This document shows positions 56,005 through 64,000 of a stretch of 64,000 nucleotides of DNA, piece after piece. A model generated the notes under the pieces. That model was not told the origin of the DNA and ran no database searches. It saw only the letters and a list, made by a program, of their open reading frames with translations. A program made the translations under genes and the position numbers. Numbering within the stretch: position 1 is the stretch's first letter; the number at the start of each line of letters is the position of its first letter. Source of the DNA: Bordetella parapertussis (lineage in GTDB: Bacteria > Pseudomonadota > Gammaproteobacteria > Burkholderiales > JACQAP01); contig CAMDKM010000013.1 of NCBI GenBank assembly GCA_945900965.1, positions 33,524 through 97,523 of the forward strand. The letters are read 5' to 3'.

Positions 56005-56820
56005 TCACTCCTTGCGCGCGAAGGAAAGAGCTGCGGGCATCGGCACGTCATAGCCTTGCCCTGACCGGTAAGTGGAGATCGTTTCATGCAAGGCCTGCCG
56101 AATCGCCGCGCGGGCAGCGGGTGTCTGCGCGCGCAATGTCGCGGCGGCACGAACCGTTCCCTGGTCCAGAACCTCGAATACCGCATCAGCATCGGCAACT
56201 CGCCAAATCTGCGGAACCCGTATCAGCGAGGCCTCGACAAAACCGGCGGTGTTCAATGCCCGCCGGCTGACCTCGGGATCACTGAACAGGAAAAAATTCG
56301 GCCCCGCCGGCAAACCCACTTGCATTGAGCCAAAGGTATTGATCGCGGCATAAGCGGCGCCGAACCCCACGGCCCGTTCCGGAACGTCCCAGACCGTAAA
56401 GGCAATCCGTCCGCCAGACTTGAGCACCCGATGTGCTTCCTTCAACGCGCGATCAGGATCGGGCAGATGACAGGTGCCGAAGCCGTTCACCACTGCATCG
56501 AAACTTCCATCCGGGAACGGCAGCGACTGGGCATCCGCCTGCTCGAATCGCAGCGCCGGGTACTGCTCGCGAGCCATGCGGATTTGCCTGGCGGAAAAAT
56601 CCACTCCCGTGGCTACTGCTCCGCGTCGTGCCGCCGCAGCGGCGATATATCCCGCGCCAGTCGCCACATCGAGCACTTGCGATCCCTTGCCCACGCCCGC
56701 CGCATCGAGCAATGCCTCGATCGATTGATGCGTAATGGCGGCAAGATTGTGATGGTAATGCGCGCAGAGCGATGCATCTTCCCACCCCGCGCGCTCGAAC
56801 TCACCGAAAGATCCAGGCAT
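56005..56820 (-). CDS. UbiE/Methyltransf_11-type SAM-dependent methyltransferase
   Basis: 271 residues. SAM-binding motif VLDVATGAGYIAAAAARRGA, then VDFSARQIRMAREQYP and SFDAVVNGFGTCHLPDPDRALKEAHRVLKSGGRI, typical of class I small-molecule methyltransferases. Substrate unknown. The ATG overlaps the stop of the upstream hydrolase gene (TAATG), so the two are co-translated. Confidence 0.87.
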   Translation of the reverse strand: MPGSFGEFERAGWEDASLCAHYHHNLAAITHQSIEALLDAAGVGKGSQVLDVATGAGYIAAAAARRGAVATGVDFSARQIRMAREQYPALRFEQADAQSLPFPDGSFDAVVNGFGTCHLPDPDRALKEAHRVLKSGGRIAFTVWDVPERAVGFGAAYAAINTFGSMQVGLPAGPNFFLFSDPEVSRRALNTAGFVEASLIRVPQIWRVADADAVFEVLDQGTVRAAATLRAQTPAARAAIRQALHETISTYRSGQGYDVPMPAALSFARKE

Positions 56821-57737
56821 TACTTGATGAAATCGGCCACCAGCCGATTGAATTTTTCCGGGTTCTCCATGAACATGAAGTGGTTGCCGCCCTCGGACTC
56901 CTCGAAAATCTCCACCCGTGAGTTGGGAATCTGGGTGCCTATCCATTGCTGCGAACGCCATCCCACCAGGCTGGTCTTGCCGCCGACGATCAACGCGGGA
57001 ACCGTGATGGTGGACAACATGTCGCGCCAGTCGTTGGTCGCGTGATCGAACAACAGGCGCGCCGCATAAGGCCGGGGAAATTTGAGGTTTTGCTTGATCA
57101 CCCAATCCACCATGTCGCGCGGATATTCCTTGGTGAACATGGCGCCTATGAATCCCTCAGTGGTCTTCACGCCCTCGGCGCCCGCCAGGGAATTGGTGAC
57201 CCCCCACAAGGCATCCTTGTCCAGAATGCCGCCAGCGTCGATTTTTTCCTGTTCGCCCCAGATCGGGTTGACTGAAATCATCGGCATCTGGTCGATCAGC
57301 ACCAGTTTGGACAGGCGTTCCTTGCCGAACAACTCCCAGTAGCCCCAGATCACCGAGCAACCCATCGAGTGACCGGCCAGGGTGACGTTGCTCAGATTGT
57401 TGCCCACCAGGAATTCGTGAACGTCCTTGGACAAGCGTTGAATCCGATACCCATGGGTGGGTTTGTCCGATTCGCCATGACCGCGCATATCGATGGCAAT
57501 CACCCGATAACGATCGCTCAAGCCTTCGATCTGGTGTTTGAACTGCGCCGCCGTCTGCGACCAACCGGGAATCATCACCAAGGGCTTGCCGGTTCCCGCC
57601 TCCAGGTAATGCAGCCGATACCCATCGTTGGTCGTAAAAAACCCTTTCTTTACATCCACTGCCCAGGACTGCCCCGCCCAAACCACCAGGAACAACAGAC
57701 CGGCAACAACACGTGCAACGTGTGATCGACTCAACAT
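56820..57737 (-). CDS. Secreted alpha/beta hydrolase
   Basis: 305 residues. N-terminal signal peptide about 1-26 (ARVVAGLLFLVVWAGQSWA). Catalytic triad visible: nucleophile S in AGHSMGCSV, acid in the ALIVGGKTSLVG region (Asp position not certain) and His in EGGNHFMFM. Oxyanion segment VMIPGWSQTA. Resembles haloalkane-type and epoxide-hydrolase-like esterases. Periplasmic or secreted. Substrate unknown; coupled with the methyltransferase. Confidence 0.87.
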   Translation of the reverse strand: MLSRSHVARVVAGLLFLVVWAGQSWAVDVKKGFFTTNDGYRLHYLEAGTGKPLVMIPGWSQTAAQFKHQIEGLSDRYRVIAIDMRGHGESDKPTHGYRIQRLSKDVHEFLVGNNLSNVTLAGHSMGCSVIWGYWELFGKERLSKLVLIDQMPMISVNPIWGEQEKIDAGGILDKDALWGVTNSLAGAEGVKTTEGFIGAMFTKEYPRDMVDWVIKQNLKFPRPYAARLLFDHATNDWRDMLSTITVPALIVGGKTSLVGWRSQQWIGTQIPNSRVEIFEESEGGNHFMFMENPEKFNRLVADFIK

Positions 57738-57831
57738 GATTGTCTCCTCTGATTAAGAATTTTTTTAGGCGCCTCGCCTGGCCAAATGTGATGTGCCAGG
57801 GGAGACAAGCTACGCCGCCGGGTTAGGCCCG

Positions 57832-58341
57832 TCAACGAGAGGCGTTGGTTTTTTCGCCGATCAGTTGCGCGATGGCGGCACCGACGGCCAGATCGGGCGC
57901 CCGGCCAAAAGCGTGATAGCGCAGGTATCCATTGCGATCGATCAATATCAATGTGGGCGTGCCGCGCAGTTCATAAGCTCGCATGGTGCGGGGAATACCA
58001 TCCTCATCTCCCGGCGCATCGACACCCACCGGGAAGCCGACCCGGTACTCGTGGAGAAATGCCTGAAGCGACACCGGCTGCATCGCCGCGTGATGTTCGA
58101 ACACCGTGTGCAGCCCCAGTACCGCCACATCGGCAGGATCGAAAGTTTCGTGAATGCGTTGTGTCTGCGGGATGCCGTGGGAGACGCATCCCGGGCACAA
58201 CATCTGGAAAGCGTGCAGCGCCACCACTTTGCCGCGCAAAGCCTCTAGACTCAAAGGTATATCGCTGTTGAACCATTGGCTGGTTTCCAGCTCCGGTGCA
58301 GGTACTTGCGGCGGAAAGAGCAGTGATTGTCGATTTGACAT
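57832..58341 (-). CDS. Thioredoxin-fold redoxin (AhpC/TSA or TlpA-like)
   Basis: 169 residues without a signal peptide. The active-site region has MLCPGCVSHG, a CxxC pair placed as in TlpA/ResA-type or bacterioferritin-comigratory-type proteins. Other fold marks are LRGKVVALHAFQ and LRGTPTLILIDRNG with the cis-Pro. Likely thiol-disulfide exchange or peroxide reduction in the cytoplasm; not decidable from sequence. Confidence 0.82.
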   Translation of the reverse strand: MSNRQSLLFPPQVPAPELETSQWFNSDIPLSLEALRGKVVALHAFQMLCPGCVSHGIPQTQRIHETFDPADVAVLGLHTVFEHHAAMQPVSLQAFLHEYRVGFPVGVDAPGDEDGIPRTMRAYELRGTPTLILIDRNGYLRYHAFGRAPDLAVGAAIAQLIGEKTNASR

Positions 58342-58379
58342 AAATGTGTCCGGATACTCCGGGCTTTGAATTAGGCGTC

Positions 58380-58458
58380 ATTCCCGCGCAAGCGGGAATG
58401 TAGAAAGTTCGGAATTATTGTCGCATTTCAAAATCTGGATTCCCGCCTGCGCGGGAAT
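58380..58458. repeat. Two dRS3-like 20-bp palindromic repeats
   Basis: ATTCCCGCGCAAGCGGGAAT (58380-58399) and ATTCCCGCCTGCGCGGGAAT (58439-58458), 39 nt apart. Both fit the Neisseria dRS3 formula ATTCCC-N8-GGGAAT exactly. They lie between the redoxin and desaturase genes. A degenerate copy is at 63639-63658. Confidence 0.85.
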
Positions 58459-58488
58459 GACAGCGGTTGGAATTTGTAGTAGTTCCCT

Positions 58489-59505
58489 TTAGGGTTTGAT
58501 TAATGTTGTCGCCAATGGCGTGGCAAAAATAATGCCCAAAGTTTGCGGCCATCGCCTGACCTCGGCTCCTTGAAGAACGCCTTTTTTCCTGAGCGCCTCG
58601 TGTAAGGCGGGCAAATGATAGTGCGGCACCGCTGGGTACAAATGATGATCGAGATGATAGTTGACGTGGTGCGGAAACAAGAAAAATCGCAATACTGCAT
58701 TGCCATGGTTGGTACGCGCTGCCAACAAGGGCGAAGTCATGTCGCTTACCGCACCGTGTTCGCAGATTGCCCGCAGCCTGAGGATTATCTGCAAACCGGT
58801 GGCTAGTGGCAACACCCACAACAGCAGGTAATGCCAGCCCCACCCGACCGCAAACATCACAACCGGCATGCCGAGATGAAATGCCGCCACCAACCCACGA
58901 TCCTGTCGCGCGGCGCGGCGCAGATGGGGCGAAGTATCGTTCAGCGGCTTGAGAGTGGTATCGCTATCGGTATTGATGGCGGGGTTACCGAAGAAATATC
59001 CGTAATTCTTGTAGGCGCTCAGTCCGAGCAAATCTTTGCCAAGCTTCTTCAACAAATAGGCTTTGCCGCGTGGGTAGCCTCCGTGCAAGGCGATGTCGGG
59101 ATCGTTGGGGCCATAGAGATGATTGTGGTGCAGCCGGTGAATCACCCGGTAGGTACACATGGAAATCCCGCCCGCCATACCGAGCAGCCGGCCAACAAAA
59201 TCGTTCAGCCAACGCATCTCGAACAAACGGTAGTGCGCCGCTTCGTGGACCAGAATGAAAAGTGCATGTTGAAGCGGCGCTATCAGGATGACCGCAAGAC
59301 CCATTGCGATGAGCGAGCCGGTGTAGATCGCCGCGCCAATCACTGCGGTCAAAACAACCAGGGTCTGGAAAATGGCGAGTGTCGATCGCCAGGCCGATAA
59401 CTGCGTCAGGGGCAACAGCTCCTCGCGCGACAACACCTTGCGTGCCTCGCCGCGAAATTCCTCGCCCGAAGCGGCGTGATCCTGCGCCATGGCGGCAAGG
59501 CTCAT
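58489..59505 (-). CDS. Membrane fatty-acid desaturase-family protein
   Basis: 338 residues, integral membrane. Di-iron histidine boxes HEAAH, HRLHHNH and HHVNYHLDHH in the order of the fatty-acid desaturase family (DesA/AlkB fold), with several hydrophobic segments. Substrate unknown: fatty acyl chains or a carotenoid-like lipid are both possible. ATG 59505 overlaps the stop of the glutaredoxin-DinB gene (ATGA). Confidence 0.9.
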   Translation of the reverse strand: MSLAAMAQDHAASGEEFRGEARKVLSREELLPLTQLSAWRSTLAIFQTLVVLTAVIGAAIYTGSLIAMGLAVILIAPLQHALFILVHEAAHYRLFEMRWLNDFVGRLLGMAGGISMCTYRVIHRLHHNHLYGPNDPDIALHGGYPRGKAYLLKKLGKDLLGLSAYKNYGYFFGNPAINTDSDTTLKPLNDTSPHLRRAARQDRGLVAAFHLGMPVVMFAVGWGWHYLLLWVLPLATGLQIILRLRAICEHGAVSDMTSPLLAARTNHGNAVLRFFLFPHHVNYHLDHHLYPAVPHYHLPALHEALRKKGVLQGAEVRRWPQTLGIIFATPLATTLIKP

Positions 59506-60269
59506 CGGTCCCATACTTCATCGGGCAGGGGCAGGCCAGCCAAATCCTCCGCACTCAAGGCACGGTCCGGTGTCATGCCATGCGTTTCCAATATCAGCAT
59601 CAGTTGCCGGGTGTGCTGCGCCGCGTGCCACGCCGTGCGCTCGAGTACGTCATGCATGCTGCGCCTGCCATAATAGGTAGGCACGGCATACGCCAATGAA
59701 CGGTCGGGTTCTTCATGCCACCACTGCGCAACGCTCTGGCGCACCTGTTCTCCCCAGCCTGCAATCCGTTCCCCATCCCAGTGCGCGGGCGGCAGATCGT
59801 TGAACGCCTCGAAGCGCAGTTCGATTTGGCGCGCCGCTTGTACGCCGAGCTCCGCGATCCGAAACACGTGAAAAGCCAGGGATCCGACCGTACGGTCGCG
59901 ATTGCGAAAAACACTGTTCAGTTGCGCCAGACTGAATTGCCGGGTGTAACGAACCGCGGCCGCCAAAACAAGATCCAGCTTGCCTACCAGTTCGGCCGGC
60001 GGAAGAGGCTCCATGATCTTGGTTTTGAGATCGAGAAACTTGACTACATCGCGCAGCGACTGAGCCAGGGTGAAACGCCCGCCCAGCGCCACGGCCGGCA
60101 CACTGCGCGCGCCAAGGGCTTCGAGCTCTGCCCTGCCTTGCGGGCTGTGGTGAACATCGATGGATTCGTACTGAATGCCCTGGGACGCGAGAAACTCCTT
60201 GACCCTCAGACAGGATGAACACCCGGGTTGCCAGAACACCTTGATTCTCGCCGGAACGTCGGTCTGCAT
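59502..60269 (-). CDS. Glutaredoxin-DinB-like fusion protein
   Basis: 255 residues from ATG 60269. N-terminal glutaredoxin domain (about 1-80) with active-site GCSSCLRVKEF and TVP-like cis-Pro segment (ARSVPAVALGG). C-terminal part about 95-250 is helical and DinB_2-like, with probable metal-binding histidines (FHVFRIAE, AWHAAQH). DinB_2 domains are often mycothiol- or bacillithiol-dependent S-transferases, so a glutaredoxin-linked thiol transferase is my guess. Located 8 nt after dctM and coupled to the desaturase. Confidence 0.82.
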   Translation of the reverse strand: MQTDVPARIKVFWQPGCSSCLRVKEFLASQGIQYESIDVHHSPQGRAELEALGARSVPAVALGGRFTLAQSLRDVVKFLDLKTKIMEPLPPAELVGKLDLVLAAAVRYTRQFSLAQLNSVFRNRDRTVGSLAFHVFRIAELGVQAARQIELRFEAFNDLPPAHWDGERIAGWGEQVRQSVAQWWHEEPDRSLAYAVPTYYGRRSMHDVLERTAWHAAQHTRQLMLILETHGMTPDRALSAEDLAGLPLPDEVWDR

Positions 60270-60277
60270 GGCCTTGC

Positions 60278-61702
60278 CTATGAATACAGTACTTTCGGCA
60301 GCCACATGCCGATACCCGGAAAGATGTAAAGCAAAACCATGGCGAAAATCTGAATCAGCATGAACGGCATCATGCCGCTGAATATCTGCCCGAGCGTGAC
60401 GTGAGGTGGTGCCACACCCTTGAGATAAAACCCCGCCATCGCCACCGGCGGAGACAGGAAGGCGGCCTGCAGGTTCAACGCCACCAGCAGACCGAAAAAC
60501 AGCGGATCAATGTTGAAGTGATGCAGTAGCGGTAAAAAGATCGGGACAAAAATGACGATGATCTCGGTCCATTCCAGCGGCCAGCCCAGCAGAAAAATAA
60601 TCACTTGAGAAAGGATTAGAAACTGGATCGGCGTCAAGTCCATGGCTCTCACCCAGCCTTCCAGCAATGCCTGCCCACCCAGCAACGCAAAAGTCGACGA
60701 AAAAAGCTGGGAACCCACAAACAGCCAGGCCACCATGGCACTGGTGCGCGCGGTGAGAAACACCGACTCCTTGAAGCGCTCCAGCGTAAGTTTGCGGTAA
60801 CCGAGAGCCAGAAGGATGGCACCAAACGCGCCAACCGCGGCCGCTTCGCTTGGCGTGGCAATCCCCGCCACGATCGAACCCAGCACCGCAAAGATGAGTG
60901 CAACAAGCGGCAGAGCGGAAGTGGCCAGCATTTTCACAATCTCGCGAGCGGGCACGTTACGCTCCGCGAGAGGAAGTGGTGGCGCCAACGCAGGATTGAT
61001 CATGGCGCGCGCTATGGTATAGACAATATACAGGCCTGCCAGCATCAGTCCGGGAAACAATGCCCCGGCGTAAAGTTTCACCACCGACACCTGCGCGGTG
61101 GCGCCATACAGGATCAACATGACGCTGGGCGGGATCAGGATGCCAAGACAACCGCCCGCAGTAATCACTCCGGCGGAAAGTTTGACGTCGTAACCGGCGC
61201 GCAACATCGCGGGCAAGGCCAACAGACCCATCAGCGTGACGGTGGCGCCGACGATGCCGGTGGCCGTGGCAAATACCGTGCAGGTCACGATGGTGGCCAC
61301 CGCCAGGCTGCCGGGAATTTTCGCCATGGCCAGTTGCAGCGATCGAAACAGGCGGTCGATGATGTTGGCCCGTTCAATCAGGTAGCCCATGAACACAAAC
61401 AACGGCACCGACAACACCACGTCGTTGGTCATCACGCCGTAGGTGCGCAACACCATCTGGTCGAATATGGGGTTGTCGAGAAGGGGCTGGCCCGGCCGGT
61501 AAAACGCCGCAAAGCCGAACAACATGCCAAGCCCCATCAAGGTGAAGGCGGTGGGAAACCCAAGCAGGATCGCCACCACAATCAACCCCAGCATCAGCAG
61601 GCCCAGATGTCCGTGTGTGATCTGGTCGGGTATCAGCAACAGCAGCACGATGGCGATGATCGACGCCACCAGGAATGCCAGACCAAAGCGGGCGGCTTTC
61701 AT
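60278..61702 (-). CDS. dctM: TRAP transporter large permease (DctM family)
   Basis: 474 residues with about twelve hydrophobic helices. Forms the sodium-coupled channel of a tripartite ATP-independent importer with DctQ. Typical GFPTAFTLMGLGMLFG near the N-terminus and GGCLGILIPPSVMLILYG, the conserved IPPS region. The start overlaps the dctQ stop by 4 nt (ATGA). Gene order dctP-dctQ-dctM along the minus strand. Confidence 0.94.
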   Translation of the reverse strand: MKAARFGLAFLVASIIAIVLLLLIPDQITHGHLGLLMLGLIVVAILLGFPTAFTLMGLGMLFGFAAFYRPGQPLLDNPIFDQMVLRTYGVMTNDVVLSVPLFVFMGYLIERANIIDRLFRSLQLAMAKIPGSLAVATIVTCTVFATATGIVGATVTLMGLLALPAMLRAGYDVKLSAGVITAGGCLGILIPPSVMLILYGATAQVSVVKLYAGALFPGLMLAGLYIVYTIARAMINPALAPPLPLAERNVPAREIVKMLATSALPLVALIFAVLGSIVAGIATPSEAAAVGAFGAILLALGYRKLTLERFKESVFLTARTSAMVAWLFVGSQLFSSTFALLGGQALLEGWVRAMDLTPIQFLILSQVIIFLLGWPLEWTEIIVIFVPIFLPLLHHFNIDPLFFGLLVALNLQAAFLSPPVAMAGFYLKGVAPPHVTLGQIFSGMMPFMLIQIFAMVLLYIFPGIGMWLPKVLYS

Positions 61703-62289
61703 CGTGGCGCCCCCGCTGCGCTGTTTTCCGCAATGCTCGCCTTCAATTCCTCGATATCCACTTCTTCCACATCATGCAGCCGCTGCGGCCATTCGCCGGT
61801 TCGGATGCAGATCACGCAGCGCGCGATTTCGCCAAGCCCTTGCAAGAGCAACAGCGCGCCGGCAATCGGAATCATGATCTTGCCCGGATAGGTCGGCAGT
61901 CCTCCCGAGGAAGTCTGGGACTGTTCGAGAATCGCAATGGAGTCTTGCGCAAAGCCGATCCCAAACCATGCCAGCGCGGCGATGCCCGGCAGAAAAAAAG
62001 CGAGATAGAGTGCGAGATCGAGCCAAGCCTGGGTGCGAGGCGAAAGGAAGCGGTAGAGCACATCGCCGCGCACATGACCATTACGCGATAGCGTATAAGC
62101 CCCTGCCATCATGAACAACGCCCCGAACAACATCAGGCTGGCATCCAGACCCCAGTGTGTCGGGGCGCGGAATGCGTAGCGCATGACCACGTCGTAACAA
62201 ATCGTCGCGGTCAGCAAGACAATGCACCACGCGAACGCCTTGCCTACCCATGCGCTCAAGCGATCAATAGCCAGCAGGGTCCGGTTCAT
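61699..62289 (-). CDS. dctQ: TRAP transporter small permease (DctQ family)
   Basis: 196 residues, four transmembrane helices. Typical motifs are YDVVMRYAFRAPTHWG after helix one and LSRNGHVRGDVLYR. Co-encoded with DctM (4-nt overlap) and preceded by the binding-protein gene 66 nt upstream. Confidence 0.92.
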   Translation of the reverse strand: MNRTLLAIDRLSAWVGKAFAWCIVLLTATICYDVVMRYAFRAPTHWGLDASLMLFGALFMMAGAYTLSRNGHVRGDVLYRFLSPRTQAWLDLALYLAFFLPGIAALAWFGIGFAQDSIAILEQSQTSSGGLPTYPGKIMIPIAGALLLLQGLGEIARCVICIRTGEWPQRLHDVEEVDIEELKASIAENSAAGAPR

Positions 62290-62355
62290 TGCGTTCCTTG
62301 TCGTGGGCTACAAATGGCTATACCTGTCCGCTCCCTTGCCATGACGGGATCGGGC

Positions 62356-63537
62356 TCAGGCCTTGCCAAAGAAATGCTGATAGGCCACGTCGATCGGGTT
62401 ATCGAATTTGATCTGGTACCCCACCACCCGCTTCATGTATTGCTTCTGCGAGTCGAGCACCTTGGCGAAGAAGGGGTTCTCCTTGCTTTTTTGCGCAGCC
62501 ACCTTGTCCCAGGCTTCCAACTGCGCGCGCAAAACATCGGGCGGGGATTCAATGAATTTGACCTTCTTGTTGTCGCGCAAATCCTCATAGGCCTTCGAGC
62601 ACAGATCGAGAATCGTCCATCCCATTTCGGCGCACATGACCTTCGGCGCGTAGCGCAGTGCCGACTGATGCGCAGCCGACAGACCGTCGAATATTTTCTT
62701 GTTGACCAGGGTTTCCAGGCATTCGGCAGGCTGATGGAAACTCTTCACCATGCAGATTTTCGACACATCGGGCAGACCCAGCAGCGCGTCCGCATGCGGA
62801 TTGTTGAATTCCGCTGCCTCGATCAGGCCACGATCCAGGGCCGGCACCACGTCTGCCCCGGGCATGGCGGTCACCGCCGCACCCATCTCGGTGAATACGT
62901 CTACCGACAATCCGACGGTGCGATATTTGAGCCCCTTGAAATCCGCCGCGCTTTTGACTTCTTTCTTGAACCACCCCAGCGGTTGGGTGCCCATCGGACC
63001 CCAGAGAAAAGGTACCAGATCCAGTTTCAGCACCTCCCGATACATCTCCTCGTACATCGCCTTGCCTCCGCCATGTTCGTACCAGGAAAGGAAGGTATTG
63101 GCGTTATGCCCCAGCGCCGGTCCGGTGCCGAATAGGGAGAGTGCGGAGTTTTTGTTGTACCAGAATGCCGGCACGCCAAAACAGCCATCCAGCGTGCCTT
63201 TGTGCACTGCATCGGCCATGTCGAACGCCTTGACGACTGCGCCAGAGGCCAACACGTCGATGGTCAAAGTGCCGCCGGTCAGTTCGGACACCACCTTCGC
63301 GTATTGCTGGCAGATGACGAAAAACATATCCCCGGAAGGATTGGCCGCCTGAAATCGCAAAGCAACCGAGGCGGCGGGCGCTGGGTTCGCGCCCGTAGCC
63401 GCAACCGGCTTGTCGCCCTTGCCACAGCCCGCCAGCCCGACGAGGCTCGCGCCCCCTGCGACTGCCGCGGTGCGCAAAAAGCGCCGACGAGAACCATCCT
63501 TCTCAACAGCGGAACCGGAAATTTTCTTTTTGGACAT
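62356..63537 (-). CDS. dctP: TRAP transporter substrate-binding lipoprotein (DctP family)
   Basis: 393 residues from ATG 63537 (GGAGG about 8 nt upstream; the frame opens further to 63597 without family sequence). A twin-arginine signal SRRRFLRTA is combined with a lipobox LAGC, so it is probably Tat-exported and lipid-anchored. The DctP fold shows FKGLKYRTVGLSVDVF with the conserved substrate-carboxylate Arg, and EAAEFNNPHAD. Of the DctP subgroup that binds carboxylic acids such as keto or aromatic acids; substrate unknown. Confidence 0.93.
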   Translation of the reverse strand: MSKKKISGSAVEKDGSRRRFLRTAAVAGGASLVGLAGCGKGDKPVAATGANPAPAASVALRFQAANPSGDMFFVICQQYAKVVSELTGGTLTIDVLASGAVVKAFDMADAVHKGTLDGCFGVPAFWYNKNSALSLFGTGPALGHNANTFLSWYEHGGGKAMYEEMYREVLKLDLVPFLWGPMGTQPLGWFKKEVKSAADFKGLKYRTVGLSVDVFTEMGAAVTAMPGADVVPALDRGLIEAAEFNNPHADALLGLPDVSKICMVKSFHQPAECLETLVNKKIFDGLSAAHQSALRYAPKVMCAEMGWTILDLCSKAYEDLRDNKKVKFIESPPDVLRAQLEAWDKVAAQKSKENPFFAKVLDSQKQYMKRVVGYQIKFDNPIDVAYQHFFGKA

Positions 63538-63638
63538 GCTGGTCTCCTCCATGCTGGAAGCCGCCATTATGCGTGAAGCCGGCCGCAGCGCCACCAAATG
63601 TCATCGATGCGATCGCTCCCACCAAGTCCCAAAATGTC

Positions 63639-63658
63639 ATTCCTGTGGAAACGGGAAT
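63639..63658. repeat. Degenerate dRS3-like palindrome
   Basis: ATTCCTGTGGAAACGGGAAT differs from ATTCCC-N8-GGGAAT at one position. It lies in the short gap between dctP and the HNH gene, and resembles the pair at 58380-58458. Confidence 0.6.
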
Positions 63659-63769
63659 CCAGGTTCTTCAAGGAACATTGGCTCTCAGCGTTCGCGGGGA
63701 AGACACTTATTCAGTATTTCCTTACACTCAAGCGGTACGTCGAGACAAAACATTTGCGGGGGATACTCC

Positions 63770-64000
63770 ATGGCACAAGGCAATGACAAGCTGGACAAAA
63801 TAGTGCTGGAAGCACGACGCAATGCCGCTAAGCGGGCCACGGGATATAGAGATCAGGCGCTCAAATTATTCCCCTGGGTGTGCGGGCGATGCGCGCGCAC
63901 CTTTACCCATGCCAATCTTCAATTGCTGGAAGTCCATCACAAGAACAGCAACCACGATGACAATCCTCCGGATGGCAGCAATTGGGAACTACTCTGCACC
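63770..64000 (+). CDS. YajD-like HNH nuclease, N-terminal part (cut by window edge)
   Basis: 77 codons are visible from ATG 63770 (GGGGGA about 6 nt upstream). After a charged N-terminus, residues YRDQALKLFPWVCGRC and then ARTF, LQLLEVHHKNSNHDDNPPDG and SNWELLCT run parallel to E. coli YajD, including the first zinc CxxC and the HH of the HNH motif. The second half is outside the window. Probable small endonuclease of unknown target. Confidence 0.85.
   Translation, partial: MAQGNDKLDKIVLEARRNAAKRATGYRDQALKLFPWVCGRCARTFTHANLQLLEVHHKNSNHDDNPPDGSNWELLCT

Noticed and set aside
1..64000. CRISPR arrays, tRNA or rRNA genes, intact insertion sequences
   Set aside because: No direct repeat series, no cloverleaf-like or rRNA sequence and no transposase gene were seen by reading; a dedicated tRNA search was not possible.

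Overview
The window reads as a chromosomal segment of a moderately GC-rich betaproteobacterium, probably a respiratory, sulfur-oxidising relative of the Rhodocyclales/Nitrosomonadales. The evidence is gene content and order: petA-petB-petC for the bc1 complex, soxXYZA, aroQ-accB-accC-prmA, and argH divergent from algZ-algR-hemC-hemD-hemX-hemY. This assignment is inference from gene order; no 16S gene, tRNA or CRISPR array was seen.

Layout. 1-1972 (-): bc1 complex (petC cut by the window edge). 2384-6946: OsmC-like protein, a coupled rhodanese-tusA-coq7 group, a Ser/Thr kinase carrying a C-terminal cyclic-nucleotide-binding domain, and a BepA-like M48 protease. 7024-9583 (+): moaC and soxXYZA, without soxB or soxCD. 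9684-11935 (-): a Wzy_C-type O-antigen ligase/pilin glycosyltransferase candidate and a type IV pilin with a near-perfect sigma-54 promoter and an intrinsic terminator. 12129-23564 (-): a signalling island of HD-GYP protein, GAF-containing PilB/GspE ATPase, metallo-beta-lactamase-fold protein (cAMP phosphodiesterase candidate), CHASE2 adenylate cyclase, double-FHA protein, PP2C phosphatase and CHASE2 Ser/Thr kinase. 23784-34774 (-): dgkA, split glycine cleavage system, zinc-ribbon DUF3426 protein, prmA, accC, accB, aroQ, a stand-alone DsbD alpha domain, cutA and a YeeZ-like epimerase. 34821-35852 (+): ferredoxin-type reductase.

36131-45597 holds the most striking feature: a CqsA/LqsA-type alpha-hydroxyketone autoinducer synthase (+) converging on an LqsR-like regulator and a CqsS/LqsS-like sensor kinase (-). 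The sensor and regulator genes are translationally coupled to the end of the algZ-algR-hemC-hemD-hemX-hemY operon. 45669-47105 (+) is argH, followed by a Liv-type ABC importer (47217-51839), a TfoX-N protein, single-chain pyruvate carboxylase, a methyltransferase/secreted hydrolase pair, a redoxin, a desaturase, a glutaredoxin-DinB fusion and a tripartite TRAP transporter (to 63537). The window ends inside a YajD-like HNH nuclease gene. Short palindromic repeats lie at 32861-32943, 55852-55989, 58380-58458 and 63639-63658.

Functionally, the window combines energy metabolism (bc1, Sox, Coq7), central carbon and one-carbon metabolism (Pyc, Acc, Gcv), heme synthesis, and dense regulation. The regulatory part predicts cAMP made by a CHASE2 cyclase, removed by the adjacent phosphodiesterase candidate and read by the cNMP-binding kinase. 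Beside it sit reversible Ser/Thr phosphorylation (kinases, PP2C, FHA), pilus genes, and a quorum-sensing branch wired into the AlgZR-heme operon. These regulatory links are inference from domains and adjacency.
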